Shown: piece after piece, positions 23,596 through 37,722 of the stretch
How the letters are laid out: every line of letters starts with the position of its first letter
Position numbering within the stretch: position 1 is the stretch's first letter
NCBI GenBank assembly: GCA_961205875.1
Contig: OY540810.1
Location: forward strand, 3,472,001 to 3,536,000
Direction: 5' to 3'
Origin: Sialis fuliginosa
Lineage: Eukaryota; Arthropoda; Insecta; Megaloptera; Sialidae
DNA: 64,000 nt
The notes under the pieces: model-generated
Told to the model about the DNA's origin: nothing
The model's database searches: none
Seen by the model: the letters and a program-made list of their open reading frames with translations, nothing else
Position numbers and translations under genes: made by a program

Positions 23596-26500
23596 TTAGT
23601 TATTTTCTTGTATCCAATATAAGGCCTTACGAATTCGACTCAGTCTGGCTCTCCCTAAGAAACTGGATATAAGAAGATATTCAGGGTAAGTACGTCGACC
23701 TCTGTACGCATTACAAGTGTTTTTGTATGGATCGTTGTCTTCTGAAGTTTTAGTTACATGTTTTTCATCAATTATTTTTGATAATCTACTTTCACATAGA
23801 ATTTTTGTTGTGAGACAAAGTAACCATTGTAAAATCTGAAATAAAAACAGTAACTTTATACAATTAACAAAAAGATTTTAATATTTTTATTGCAACAGTT
23901 TTTCCGGTTTTCGGTTTAGCTCCGAGTGATTAATTTTTTATTAAAAATTTATTTTCTGCCATAATTTAGAACATTTTATAGTATTTGTATGATATAGCCC
24001 TGAATTCAACTGAAGTGGGGAGTAAGATTTATGTACGCGCATATTTTATGTTCCAGTTTTCGTTCCAGCAACAAATAACGGTTTTTCCGGTTTTCGGTTC
24101 AGTTCTGCTTCAAAACCCAGAATTTATAAGTGATAGTTGTACATAGATGTGCATGAGAGGCTTTTCGAGAAGTGGGGAGTTTACAGTATGGAGGGTACCA
24201 TACCCAAACAGGTTTAGAGTTTAATACTGTGATATAAAAATTATAATTTTATACCATGAATGAAAAATGTAATAAAATAATATGTTAATGCTATTAATGT
24301 GAAAATTGTCATACCTCTGTACTTGATGGAATTTCTGCATCATTTTCTTTAATCCATGCACTAGGTGCCCATAAAAATAACTGACACACATTGGCTGCTA
24401 CTTCAGGATCGAGTCGCTATAAAATAAAACACATTCATGTGTTTGAAATTTCAATAAAATAAATATTAACTTACCCTGCTCGGGTTTCGCGACAAAACAT
24501 TTTTGATTAGCAGCCGAATCAGTTTAGGAACGTCTTCTGGCAATTCAGGTAAATCCATTTCATCATAATCTACATTTCTCAATTGAGATTTTGATTTGTT
24601 GGAAGCATAGAATGGGTTATTCTGACCAAATATTTCATAAGCAATTGTACCAGCTGCCCAAAGATCAGATTTTGTATAGTTAATGTTACTAAATGTACCG
24701 GGTGTTTGTAGTATAACCTCTGGAGCCATCAGTGCTGCATTGCCACCTTTATCTATCTCCATTGAGTTGTATGGTAGATAAAGTCCATTCACATTATCGG
24801 CAAGACAACAACCGAAATCAGTAACTACTAGAATAGGCGTGTTATCTTCATCATTCAAGTCAAGTAAAATGTTATCAGATTTAAGATCTCTGAAAATTAT
24901 AGTTATCAATTATTATTTAAATGCTGTGATTGATAAAAGTAATATTACAAAGGAGGCTGAAAAGTTCTTAACCTCGGGTAAAATTTAACACATTACAGTT
25001 TTTGAATAAGATGTCTGATCCAGGTCTATGATTTATACCGGAAATTCACTCTTAAGAGATGCGCGGAAAATTATTTTAGGTTGTAAATTTTTGTTATTAT
25101 TTTATTATTTTATATTAAGTGCTCTATCATTGTTTACTTAAATCCAATAATGTAATACATAGTTTTATATTAATTTTTATAATCAAATAAAATTTTTTAA
25201 ATATATTTAAAGCAAACAGCAGAACATTGTTATATTATTATACCTATTTATTTGAGGTTATTTGTAGTTGTTTTTCAATTATGCCAAAGAAGTCAAAGAA
25301 CTATAACTTCTAATGTATATATACAAGTACACACTCAATTTTTTTAATGGAATTTAATAAGTAATTTTGTACCTATTGGGTAATATCTATATTATATAAT
25401 AATGATGACAGACATACCTATGAGCAATGCCATGAATATTCATGTGTACAACACCTTCCAGAAGTTGAGCTAACATTAATATAGATTTTCTGTTATTCAC
25501 CTCATTGGTTGTTACGTACTGTTTTAAACTGCAATCATACCTAGTACAAACAAAAATTATGTATCCAGATGTTTTATGGTATGCCAAGTAAAAATAATAC
25601 AGTAGGACACCTATAAGTTTGAATTCCCCTACATCGGAGAAGTTTTTCCTCACTCCTTGCCGTATTTCATTGCGTTGGCTCTACGCTGAGCAATACCGAG
25701 CATGTGCAAGTGGTGAGAAAATAATTATTAAAGAGGTTTCATAATTATATATTATATAATAATATATATATTACAAATTATGAACTGTCAGATAATTTTT
25801 CAATTTCACCACCAGAGTGTCATCCACGTGGGTTATGTTAGATTGCTCTGAATAGTGTGTGAGAGAGAGAGAGAAAGCTATTCCCGTCTCATTTCATTAG
25901 ATTGGTATTGTGATGGAAGGGGTACCCCGTAAGATCTAATTCCGAGAATTTCAGGTCCCGTAGCTTAGAACTTATAGGAGTTCTACTGTATATAGATTAT
26001 AGATATTAAATATTTTACCGTTTCATAAGTAAAAATAAAGACATATTCCTTCCATAACCTTCTGGGTTGATCCTGCTAGGTAGCGCATCAGGGAACAACC
26101 TCAACGAGTCTTTTAAATTTGGCACATAATCAGCAAACACAGAGTACATTGCAACTATGTTTGGATGTGCGGGTAAGTTTCGCTTTCTTTTAGTAAGTCT
26201 GTAATAAAATAATTGTGTAAAACACTTGTCTTGTATTAAAATATATATTTTTTTTAAATAAATTTTTAATTTATTATTCTCTAAGGCAATTTTTGGGGGG
26301 GACTTTCAAGGAGGAACTGGAACTTTATAAATTATATATACTTACTGATTTTCCCATTCTGAAATGCCCTCAGTATTATAATACTGTCGAGCTGGTACAG
26401 TTTCTCTATGCATAGCTCTTAAAATTGCAATTGCACTCGACTGTATGTCATAATTAAACATCATTTTCAAAGCAAAAGGATAATTTGTGATAGAATCAGG

Positions 26501-27807
26501 TATTTGCGTATGTACAGTCATTGTATTTTCAGTTTCATGAACCGTTGCTTGGATATTAGGATCTTTGTTCACTTGAAACTCAGATGGATCGTTTATTTTA
26601 GTTGAATAAACAACTGCTGAACAGCCTTTTGCAATTGGTTGACCAAATGTTAAATCTTTTAAAGTAATTTCTTCATTTTCAAAACGAGATTCGTTGATAT
26701 TGAAACCATCTATGTTCCATTTAATTTTTGAGACGGCTTCCTTTAATAACATAAGTTGTTAGAATTAATATTTACTCTATGATCAGTATTACAATTAATT
26801 AACTTACTCGAATTTCCCAACAAACTCCTTCAAGTTCATCATCTTTAGTCAAGATACCAGCTCCTGATGCTAAACCAACTCCAATCAATGCAAAGAATGG
26901 TGCGGAATCACCAAAAAGTAATCTATGGTAATTTAATAATTATGTTTATTATTATATTATTAACCTCCCAGGCTGGTTTAATATACAGTAAATGTCAATA
27001 AGTGTCGGCAGTGGTTATACATATACATATTATTTCAAAATATAATGGTTTGTAATATTGTTTTTTAATAATAATTTAATTACCAAATTTATTGATATGT
27101 TTCTTGAAGGGATAACAATCAATAATAGATTAGATTAAATGGACAATTAAAATGGTTATTTATCGTGGCGTCCCAAATTATTTTATGATGAATCTATGTT
27201 TTTTTAAGCCTCATTGTTAGAGTCAATGTTCCAGATGTCGAAATTTATTATTAAAATACAATAATATTATTTATTTTTTATAGTTTTTCAAACAATTTGA
27301 TTTTTTCATTTTCGTGCACATACTTTGCGGTTACATGTATTTAAACATTTTTTGATATTTATTTGAATTTCGAATATTAGAAACCATAGATAAAAACGAA
27401 TGCAAATGTAAAAAAATAATATAAAATAATTTGGGATGCTAAAACGATAAATAATCAATAAAATTATATAAAATGTATTTTCATGTATTGTAATATAATA
27501 AAACAAATAATTACCTTCTGGTAGCTTTACGTCTTAAATCAGCAGATAGCGAGTTTGTAACTCGGTTTAATACATTATCAACAAACAGTCGTCTTGCATG
27601 TACTCCGACTTGTAATCCAACATCTTTCAATCCGTAAGCTCTCGGTAGTATTTGATTTATATTTGGATGACCGGTTGGCGTCCCGGCCTTAGTTGTGGCT
27701 ATTACTGTTTCGGTAATCGTAGATGTGTTGTATTTTCTTTCATACAGACTTCGTAAAGCACGAGTACCATGTTTGAAGAGACGAGTTGTTATTGCTCTCA
27801 CCGACAT
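23596..27807 (-). CDS. Pink1: PINK1 mitochondrial serine/threonine kinase
   Basis: PINK1 accumulates on damaged mitochondria and phosphorylates ubiquitin and Parkin to trigger mitophagy. Eight minus-strand exons (27807-27515, 26922-26808, 26740-26346, 26198-26019, 25540-25418, 24889-24475, 24416-24315, 23835-23596) splice in frame to 620 residues. The N-terminus is basic and amphipathic ([20 protein letters not shown]), as expected for mitochondrial import. A hydrophobic segment follows at about 104-122 ([16 protein letters not shown]). Kinase motifs are intact: glycine-rich loop near 169-181 ([13 protein letters not shown]), ATP lysine 228 (ALKMM), HRDLKSDN at 368-375, DFG at 393-395 and APE at 424-426. 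A PINK1-type C-terminal extension ends ALYWIQENN. Length falls between human (581) and fly (about 720). Its start faces UBE2J2, 1128 bp away. Confidence 0.97.
23899..24104. repeat. Duplicated CCGGTTTTCGGTT motif in PINK1 intron 7
   Basis: The string GTTTTTCCGGTTTTCGGTT occurs at about 23899 and again at about 24080, in the same orientation. Related strings are at 34271-34312 and 36985-37024. These may be parts of one dispersed repeat. The element boundaries are not clear. Confidence 0.45.
25859..25876. repeat. GA microsatellite in PINK1 intron 4
   Basis: A short run of GA dinucleotides lies within the intron between exons 4 and 5. It is an ordinary simple repeat. Confidence 0.8.
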
Positions 27808-28935
27808 ATTTGCACCTGGTTCGATTAACTCAACACCCTAAGGGTGCAAACTTTTTCGAAAAGGTCTTCAATTCCTCAAGTTTCAAGATTTCTGAAAACT
27901 ATACTTAAATTTTAGAGATTATCTAATTAATTGTCACTTGACATTTATCAACCTTGTTGATTTCCCATTTATGCGTAATATTTTGACAGTTCACTACTAT
28001 TTCTTTTTATCTATGGCTACGATATTTATTATTCTGTGTGGCTACGTATCTTTATTCTGTGACTGTATACCAGTGCATCTCAACTACTGCCTAAAAAGTT
28101 TGAAAAATCAAATTAATAATTTATTATAACATTGTTTATCCTAATTCTTACAATATTTTTGCCAATAATCATTTATATAATAGGTTAAAATATAATAATT
28201 TAGTGTAATCCACAGAATAATAAATATGTGTAATGTATATTACAGGTATATTATAATTTATTGCTTAAAAATAAAATGTCATGATATCATAATGTTATTG
28301 ATTCCGTTACATCTAATTGCGTACTGTATTTCATTTCCGTTACATTACTTAAATTTTACCCTTAACGCGCTTAAAGAAGTATTACTTCAAAAAAAATTTT
28401 TAAATGAAATCAGCTGAAATTTTTAATACCAACTACATACATAAAATAACTAGAATGACGTGTTATTTTGAGCTTTGTTTGCTTATGTGCAGTGTGCAGC
28501 ACTATGTGCACTATTGTCAGCACCGTTGATATTTATAATTCAATATTTTTACACGTTTAGCACCTGCAGTGCAGTGATTTGCTCTAATAAACTATTTGAT
28601 ACACTTTTCCAAGAACTCGAAACATGAAGTAGATGAAGTATAACCTTTTGTGGTCGGTGACAGTTTTAAAATAATTTTATTTAAATAAAAATTATTGTCC
28701 GATGTAATTTACATTAATAACGGGTAATTTTGACATTTACTTTTTAAATTATAGTAATCGTATCATATGACCTTGTTTGCTGTAAGTGAACGTCATTAAA
28801 TATTTCCTTAATGATGACAGCCCATAATCTATATGTGTAAATAATTGTGATTAGAGATTTTTGTAATGGACAATATACAATAAATTAAATGATAATTGTT
28901 ATTTACTAACAACTTAATAAGACAAAAGCACAAAA
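27808..28935. promoter_or_regulatory. Region between divergent PINK1 and UBE2J2 starts
   Basis: These 1128 bp separate the two start codons and must contain at least one promoter and probably both. No obvious TATA element or conserved motif was recognised and no other exon is evident. Shared regulation is only an inference from orientation. Confidence 0.35.
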
Positions 28936-31900
28936 ATGGCAAATAGGAAATCAACATCAGCTACAGCTCGCTTGAAACAAGATTACATGCGATTAAAACA
29001 GGATCCCATTCCATATATTACAGCAGAACCAGTACCTTCAAATATTTTAGAATGGTAAGTTGTAATATTCATCATATATATGGTTGACATTATTCAAAAA
29101 TTGCAACGTTTAAATTTAAATTACAGGCATTACGTAGTTAAAGGACCAGAAAGTACTCCTTACGATGGAGGTTTATACCATGGGAAACTTGTATTTCCTA
29201 GAGAATTTCCATTTAAACCACCTTCTATTTACATGATCACTCCTAACGGACGGTTTAAGACAAATACACGGCTTTGTCTTAGTATATCTGATTTTCATCC
29301 TGACACATGGAATCCTACATGGAGTGTATCTACAATCTTAACAGGACTTCTTAGTTTTATGGTATGTGTTATTTTATATCTAATAATGACTAAATATTAT
29401 ACTATTTATTTGAATAGTTAGTTGTTGAATTTATGCAGTGTTTTTAAAACCTTTGGTGAATATGGAAAACATGGGGGTATGACGTCATAATTATCAATAA
29501 TCACGTATATAGTTATTCAGAATAGAGTTGATGCTCAAATAATATACATGTTAACTGTCCTTGGTTAGGGCAATTTATTGTGGTGAAAGGGGGTTAATAT
29601 AGTTTAAAAACAGTGATTCAATCTCTGCCCCAACAACTGTTTTTAAATAATTCTGTCAAATAAAATAAACATAGAAATTCGTACATGTTACTATAGATAC
29701 AGCACATTCTACTCTATTCTAACCAGAGACTTGAACTGGAATTTATTTATAGTTCGGGTTCAAATATAAATTTTGGTTCGGATTCGGGTTTGGGTTTAGC
29801 ATGGTACAAACTATTTGGGTTCAAAAACGGTTATTTTTTCAATTAAATTAGAAAAAAGTGTCTGGCAATTGTGAATTAGAGTTTGTAAAGTTATCCCATT
29901 GAACATATAAAAAAATTTGGTTTGGTATTATAACGTTATTTACTCCAACATTTTTATGTACCTTAATCATCTGTTCCAAGTCAAACCCCCCCTCACTTAA
30001 GGTTCATACACCCAAATGTTCATATTCACTATAGTGTACACACATATGGAAAATTTCAATCTTGGTACTATGACATATGTCTGGCGGTCGCTGGCTCTTA
30101 GACTATAACCTACTATTTGAGAATATACTACTTGAGCAATATACTTTAGTTATTTATTTTCACATAGTTCACACAGCAAAATAATTATTGAATAATTAAT
30201 AGAGAAATTGAAATCAGGTTTATTTTTATATGTTTTTAGAATGAAAAAAGTCCAACGCTTGGTAGTATAGAAACATCAGATTATGAAAAGCGCCAACTTG
30301 CTTCACAGTCCCTTGAGTTCAATGTGAAAGATAAAATGTTTTGTGAACTGTTTCCTGAATATGTAACACAAATACAAGTGAGTATCTAATTATTTAAAAT
30401 TAGTTTCGATATTTCATTGTTTATTTTTTATCAAGGACATCAACATTTTTCAATTAAATTTTTTAATACAAAATCCACATTTTTTTAATATACCTTCAAG
30501 GTTAAGTTAATTAAATCTGCAAATTTTTTAAGAGTTAGTTCCTCATTTGTGTAACATACAATATTTTTTGTTTTATTTCAATGTAAAATTGTCTGTTCAC
30601 ATATTTTTGATGATTTAACATTCATAGTTTTTTTTTGTTTTAATAAATATTACAATGTGTAGGCAGGCCTAGTGAGAGAAATGTTGGAGTCCGATAATTT
30701 CGTCGTTTTTTTCAATGTAGCGTCATTGTAGCTAGATTATACCTGATTTTGTTTATCTAGTATAGCTTTAACCCTAATCCCCCTCTGTTATTAGGCCTGT
30801 GTATAGGGGGGGAGGTGTCAATTTATTTATTCTGCAAACCCAAATATATAAAAAAAATTTATATCGGTTATAAAATAGTAAATGCAACAATATAATGATT
30901 TATTTTCTTGTAATGCTAACTTTACTGATTGTGCAATATTTAAGAGTTTATTTTATGAACTAGGTTTCTGGGCTGTTGTCAGTGTTGTTATATTCCTTTA
31001 TTTGGCATAGTTTCAGAGAGTCAAAATGTCAAGCAAAGGAATATGACAGTTCATATGAGCAACGGCTACAAAAGTCTACAGAAGAGAAAAGTTCTTGATA
31101 AAAAAAATCTAAATTAATTTAAATTGTAATTCCTTATATTGGTTACATTTCTAATAATTATTATAAATTTGTTTTTATATAGAATACCAAGAATTGTAAC
31201 TCTTACATAAAATTCATGTACACAATGTTGTTGTAATGCCACTACCTCGACAATATAGCAGACAATTTATATGTATAAAGTGGCTTGTCTGTTTTTATAT
31301 TTTAACTCAGATATGTATTTTGTTTTTTCTTGAGGTTTCTATATTACCTAAATCGAAATTTAACCCGTTACTGAGATTATGCAAATTGAAAATATACTTT
31401 ATGTGTCGTGTCGCCTACTTTTTGTATAAAAAATGTCTGTACTCTCTACAAAACGTCCAAACATAATTTTGATGTCTCTTATAGTTTAGGCTAGGCTAGG
31501 CTAGGTTAGGTTACTTACGCAGCTAATTTATTTACTGCTCAGCTCTTTTGAGTGATAGCGTGATTATATGTAACCTTTAACACTTATGAGATCTTAAGAA
31601 ACAAGTTCTTGCAGGTCTCAGTAGTATTAGAGATTACCACGGCCAAACCTATCCACACATACACACACAAACTTTTTTTTTACATTATATTAGCATTCTT
31701 TATGGTTAGTGACCATTCTGTCACCTATCGGATAAAACTTGAACCCTTCTGAAGATCCCAAACAGCCATTTGAATTTAAATAAGATTTTTATTACTAATA
31801 TTACTTACCGTTCAATGTAAATGTGTTATTAAAAAAGTCATTGGGAGTAAAGTGTGCACAGCAAACATAAATATTCTAAAAGTTTAAATTTTTCAACCAT

Positions 31901-32361
31901 ATTTCTTTGACAGCTGCATTTTTTGATGAAAAATGTATTTTTTATTGGATGAATTACTGTCACAATTTGGTACAGCACAATGTTATAGTTATTCTTTTAT
32001 TCTTAATTGCCTTTTAATAATTTTAATTGCTTATTTACATAATTTTTTACATTATATTAAAAAATTTCAAATGACTGTTTGGAATTTTAGAAGGATTCAA
32101 ATTTTGTCCGAAAGGTGGCAGAGTGGTCACAGACCGTAATGAATAGATGTATTATTTTATTAATCATTATTTTAGGCTGAAATAGCACGAAGGAATGCGG
32201 TACAGGCTACATTAAATCAGAACAGTACAACTTCACAGTCCGCACAGATTACTGAACAAAATTCCTTGCACGCAGCTATCACAAATATATGTGTGATAAT
32301 TGGTTTTGCAGCATTTGCTTACACGGTCAAGTATATAATACGAAGTTTAGCGACAGAATAA
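28936..32361 (+). CDS. UBE2J2: Ubiquitin-conjugating enzyme E2 J2 (Ubc6 type)
   Basis: This is a tail-anchored E2 enzyme of the ER membrane that passes ubiquitin to ER-associated degradation ligases. Four exons, 28936-29054, 29127-29361, 30240-30377 and 32176-32361, splice in frame to 225 residues. The UBC fold begins at [16 protein letters not shown]. The catalytic cysteine is Cys90 within [16 protein letters not shown], the sequence peculiar to the J2 class, which lacks the usual HPN triad upstream of the cysteine. A Ser/Gln-rich linker leads to a C-terminal membrane anchor (about 198-219, [18 protein letters not shown]). The last intron is 1.8 kb and contains the TTAGG-like run at 31486. 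Length is near that of animal orthologues (about 230-260). Confidence 0.97.
29592..29630. repeat. Dispersed repeat in UBE2J2 intron 2
   Basis: Diverged second copy of the TAGTTTAAAA...ATCTCTGCC string seen in MOB1 intron 1 (7128-7160). Further low-complexity text with GTTCGGGTTCAAAT-like strings follows at 29750-29840. Confidence 0.35.
31486..31512. repeat. TAGGC/TTAGG-like pentamer run
   Basis: The stretch reads TTTAGGCTAGGCTAGGCTAGG followed by TTAGGTTAC, a short array of pentamers related to the insect telomere unit TTAGG. It lies in the last intron of UBE2J2. It is too short to imply a former telomere. Confidence 0.7.
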
Positions 32362-33324
32362 TTGTTATTATTTTAGTTTTTTACAGGGTATATCTGAAAT
32401 AATGTGGCATTTGGCAGAGAACTGTACATAAAGTTATTTAATAAAAAAATAATTTAATTGTTGACCTATGTTTATAAGTTATGAATGGAGCAGGTGATAT
32501 AGCTGTAGCGATTTGTACAGTAGAATGAATAAATTAGGGATATATAGTTGTTTCAAAAGGTTTTTTTTAATGAAAACTTTTTGAATAATTATTATTATCA
32601 AATTTAAAATTTAGTTGAGGTTATGTAATCTCTTAAAATTTTATAGATGCATATTTTGGTGTGTTATCTACCATTTAACATTATGTTTACTTTAAAATCT
32701 ATGTTCTGAAGTTTAACTAACAAGGGGACGTTACGATGCATGGATAAGGGATTTCAGTGGGAGGTGACACTAGATTTTTATTTACAATTGTTTTTTCCTT
32801 TTTATTATTTTCTCATTACATATTTTGCCTACATCTTGTTTAAATGTTGATTTTTTTAGGTAGAAAATATTGTTATCAATAATGCATGTTTCTGAATTAA
32901 AATATATTATCATGTAGATAAATTTAACGGTTTATTCATGATGTTAGTTTCATTAATAAAATTTAAAAAATAATAATAAGGTAGGTGTTTTAAGGATATA
33001 CAAATGAAAATTTTGCGCATATAGCGTTTTGAAGATTCGAAAAAAAAAATTTTTCTCTCCACCCTAACATGTAGTCTTGGTTAGACTTTAAAACACACAT
33101 TTTAAAGTAGCATCTATATTTTAAATATATCTTCCTTATCTGAAATTTAATGAAATGGTTGAATGATTACATTTAAAACTTTTTCACATGAATCATAATG
33201 GTATTACAATCGTACCACATTGTTTTAATTTAATGTTTAGCCCAGTCGAGTTGTTCAACGGATAAATCTAAAATTAGATGTCTTGTTTTGTTAATGCTCT
33301 TTTCAAAAAACAATTATTACATTT

Positions 33325-33568
33325 ATGTCCGATATTATAAAGGAGCTCGCAAATTTGCTAGCTTGCAAGCACTCTTAAATAAGGCAGAATGTTGAAGACT
33401 TTGACAAGTTGACAAAATTATTTTGTACGGTGAAAGATGCCAACTGTGTTACAATTAGTTGAAGTATCATTGCTCTAAATTCCATAGATACTAGTACAGA
33501 ATTAATACCTCATTTGAGAGTGCTTGCGAGCTAGCAAATTTTGCGAGCTCCTTTATAATACCGAGCAT
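33325..33568 (-). mobile_element. MITE family A, internally deleted copy (A2)
   Basis: It starts ATGTCCGATATTATAAAGGAGC and ends GAGCTCCTTTATAATACC, followed by GAGCAT. Both subterminal AGCAAATTTGCTAGC-like palindromes are present. The middle is shorter than in 63424-63753, which it matches in orientation. Non-coding. Confidence 0.75.
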
Positions 33569-33635
33569 TGGATCAATTTTTTTTTATTATTCATTTTTAG
33601 TAATATTCTTACAATGTTGTACAACAATTTGTGGT

Positions 33636-33936
33636 ACAAATTGATGGTCTTAAGTCATAAAATGACATTTTGGCCATTTGTTGATAAACACTTATTCTGA
33701 ATTAGGTTTTTTTCTATTCTTTTGTTTAGTCTACTTATGGTATCTGCATTAATTTGAGAATTTTTTGAAAATTTGTATAATTAAAAGATTTCATATATTA
33801 AAATTTTTTTGTTTATATACTCAAATATTTTCTTAACGGTATTTTAACAAAACAGATGTTCTTCAAATTTTCAAGTTGCTTTTCTAAATGACATTTTTGT
33901 AGTTATCATGTAATGACCTAAGACCATCGAAATGCA
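33636..33936. mobile_element. TIR element with TGGTCTTAAGTCAT ends
   Basis: The left end GATGGTCTTAAGTCATAAAA is echoed in reverse complement at the right end (ATGTAATGACCTAAGACCATC). Both are followed inward by AATGACATTTT-like sequence. No coding capacity. Confidence 0.55.
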
Positions 33937-35679
33937 GTTCATGTGAAAGAGTGGTAAGTAATGAAATGTTATCAAGAAGATAAGGTAGGTACTATTTTAA
34001 ATTACATTTGTAAAGACATTTATATTGATAAAAAATAACAAAATTAATATATTTGAAAAATAGAAAAACATTTTAATAATTATTAATAAGTAAGGTAAAA
34101 TAAAAATAATTTTATGTAGACACGAAGGAAATAATTTAAATGATTTTATTTGTTATCAAGTACCTACATAATTTCTTTATTCTTTGTACACTTGTCAAAA
34201 CAATTAAATAATGAAAATATTTCACGAAAAAAATGGTAATGTGAAAGTTACTATACAAAGGGCATACAAAAAACCGGTTTTCGGTTTTTCATAAAGTGAA
34301 AAACCGGTTTTTAGTCGGGTTTTCAATTAAGTTTAAAAAATGTTTAAACTAATAAATTAATATTAAAAAATGAAACTTATTTAACTATACCTTTTTAAGT
34401 TCAAATTGAGACTATTCAATTTTAAATCGGGAATATTCAATTTCAAACTAAATAATCAATTTCAAATTGAGATTTAAAAATTGCAAATTGGGAACTATTA
34501 ATTTTAAATTGGTAAAGTTAGTTTAAAAGCTAGTAATAAAAGTGATCTAATTGTAAGTGAAGACAGTAAATAAATATGACTCAAACTGAGTTTCGATTAC
34601 AGTAGGTATATGATACATTAATTATGGTTTGTTAATTTGGACAATCGTAAGTAATTGAGGGCCTGATTATAAATAAAATTTAGAATTAAAAATCTTTAAT
34701 ATATGTTAACTTAATTAATGAATATTCGTAACAATAATAAGTAAAATAATAATTGCAACAGTGGCCCCCTACATTTATCCCAGAATAAGTAAGATTTTTA
34801 CATTTTTACAGTGACTCATTCCACATTCCTTCAAAATATTCGTATCACCGAATCAAACACAAACACAAATTTTTGTTTGTTTGCTGTATTATCTCATATA
34901 AAAAAAAATAATGAAAGTTCAATTTGTAAAAATCAATGAAAAGTGGGGATTCAATTTTTAATTTTGATTTTGCCTTTTTTATAGAAATATTTTGATCCCT
35001 TGATTATTTTGATGAGTACATACTAATCATACTATCCATTTGAAGTAAAATTTTATATTTTCTTGCATTACATTTTTTATATTTACGTTTAATTTGCATT
35101 TTTTTGTTTTAAGACCAGCACATTTTAATTGTGATATTATTTACTAAACTAGTTCCTTAACTTGAGGCCGGAATTAGAGAAATATGATAAAGAATAAACA
35201 TTAAAATGTTATAAAGTGTGCATATATATATTTTTGTTGTTTTAAAAATATTTATAAATATATTTTATAATTCAGTATCTTTTAAAAATGGATTAAATAG
35301 ATACTGATTATGTTTTTTAAATATAATTAATACAATCTCTTGTGATCTTACTATTTTAATATTATATAGCTATGTAATTTAAATGTTTATTGTATTTTTT
35401 TCAGTGATTTGAAATATTTGTGTAAATACTGAATTTTATTATAAAAATATTATTTTTGGTTAATAAATACTTATCAAAGTTTATATTATATTCATTTTTT
35501 ATTAAACAGTCTAACTAGATCCGGAGTTCACTCTAAAAAACAACTTTAATGGTGGGTTTACACCAAAAAGACAAAACACAAACGATATTTTTAAATCAAT
35601 TAGTATTTTCATTGTTATTAAAAAAATTTTTTGGTGTAAATGCACCGCAAGACTGCAAAAACCTAAAAAAACATTTGTC

Positions 35680-36360
35680 AAGTAAATGCACAGTGCTTCC
35701 TCGTGATAAATTCACCAAAGGTAGTTAATTATTCAACAATTTAAATAAAAACCGATAGTGTTTATATAAATTGCCTGGAATTGGTTAACCATTTAATTTT
35801 TATACAATTTTACTAAAAAATATTAGTTCGAAATTTTTCTCAAGAAACACCTGATTATTTTTTCGTATATTTTTAATTTTTTGACAAATGTTAAAATGAC
35901 ATTTAATATATCCAAGCAAATATCAATTTAGAAAAACAAAACACGAATTTTTAAAATAAATTGAGATAAATCTTTGTAAGGGAATATTTTACAACAAACG
36001 TTGTAGACCCATATTATAGGAAATTTAATGCGCTACAAAAAATATTCTTTAAAATTTTCACGTCACATGTGTCGTTCGTGAGATATCTTAAAAAATAAAT
36101 ATTTTGGGGTGTCACCCCCTTACACACGATTTTGAAAAGGGACCGTCCTCAAGCCAGACCCAACCATCCGACCAAGTTTCAATAATATCAACACACACAC
36201 ATGGACGGACGGACAGACGGACAGACACGAAACGAAAATTGTTTGTCTTGACGTGAAACAGAAAGATAAATTTAAAATTTTGAAATCGGAGAACATTTTT
36301 TTTGTCTCATTCTAAAACGATCACAAAGCTTCTTGTATCTTCGATATTGCGAGGAAGCAA
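35680..36360 (+). mobile_element. Repeat family C, longest copy (C2)
   Basis: It opens AAGTAAATGCACAGTGCTTCC and closes GCGAGGAAGCAA, so GCTTCCTCG/CGAGGAAGC are short inverted ends. It contains the GACAAATGTTAAAATGACATTTAA block and a GGACGGACGGACAGAC run near 36200. Other copies are at 16694-16873, 41246-41853 and 48221-48428. No transposase or reverse transcriptase was found. The superfamily is undecided. Confidence 0.65.
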
Positions 36361-37212
36361 AAAATTACAGATAAATTAATACCTAGGTAGGTATATATTA
36401 TATATCTATTAATAATTTAATATATTTCATTTCAATTAAATAAATACGGCTCTGTACTTTCAACTTTCAACACATTTTTTGTGAGATAGCATTGAGAATT
36501 AAATCAGAGGACATATAGACAGTAGACAGAAATCCTTGGGGGGGCTCGAAACAGATTCACCGCAGCCAAAGTGGGGTTCTTTGCAACGGTCTCTTAATGA
36601 AGGTCCCCTTAATTAGTTTCCAGAGGAAATGGGCGGACTTAAATTTGATCCACAACACGGGATTTTAGATGATATCTTTGAACTTTATTTTATTTGTTGT
36701 AAGTAATTCGATTTTATTTAAAATTTTAATGTTTATTTATTAATTTAATGAATGCGGATCAGGGGGATATTGGAGACATGACCCCTCATTTAAAACATAT
36801 CAAATTAAGGCAAATTAAATTTTAAAATGCTTAGTAAATACAAGTTGAATTTTTTTATCTTGAGCTGCTGTATCTGGAAAAACAAGGATTTTTACGGAAA
36901 ATGTTTGGTACAAAAGTTTCAGGATTTCAAGGAGCAAAACAACATTTAAAAAACAAAGCTTTTCTAAAAATGTACTAGAATGCAGGGTTTCAAACCGGAA
37001 CAGAACCCAAAAAAATCGTTTTTTTTCGGTTAAAATAATGGATTTTAAGTCTATGTGTCTGTGTAGAATCTACATACATTTCACTAGAAATACTTCGCAG
37101 AAAGGGCAAATTTGATCTTGCTTTCGAGCAAATTTTTCAAAAGTTTATTTAATTATTTTATAAAAAAATAATTCTAAAAATTAAATTAAATTAATATTTA
37201 TACGTAGATAAA

Positions 37213-37722
37213 GTACTGGCTCCAGTTATGGCCGCTGGTTTTGTGATTGACGGGCTTCTTTTTTATAATTCTCAAGAACTCATGTTACTAATAAAAACAA
37301 TTCTTTATTACTAAAGTCCGCAAATATAATTTATTTTTTAAATTATAGTCTTTTATTTTGTTTGTGTTTTTTCTCCAGTGATAGATAGATAAAGTAAAAC
37401 TAATGAGAACGCAGTGATGGACACTTGTTAATGATTACAAAATGATAACTACTACGAAACAAAATATATAAAAGAAAGAATCGTCAACTTTGAAACAATG
37501 TAAAACAGTTGCTATGCTAATATAATAATTAATAAATAAATTATACTAATAATTACTTTAAAAATCCACCATTTTGACACCTATTGTTCGATTGTCATCA
37601 AAGCACGCAGTAAGACACTTTCAGAAATGGTAGTAATCAAATATCAACAAATATTTCTAATTCAGTACATTTAATTTAAAAATAGCCATTACTGGGGTCA
37701 TACCCAAGACTGGTACCAGTAC
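37213..37722 (+). mobile_element. TIR element family E, complete copy (E1)
   Basis: Inverted ends: GTACTGGCTCCAGTTATGGCC on the left and GCCATTACTGGGGTCATACC...CCAGTAC on the right. It is 510 bp and non-coding. Partial relatives are at 17134-17360 and 46394-46740. All three share the GTGATTGACGGGCTTC-like block near the left end. Confidence 0.65.
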
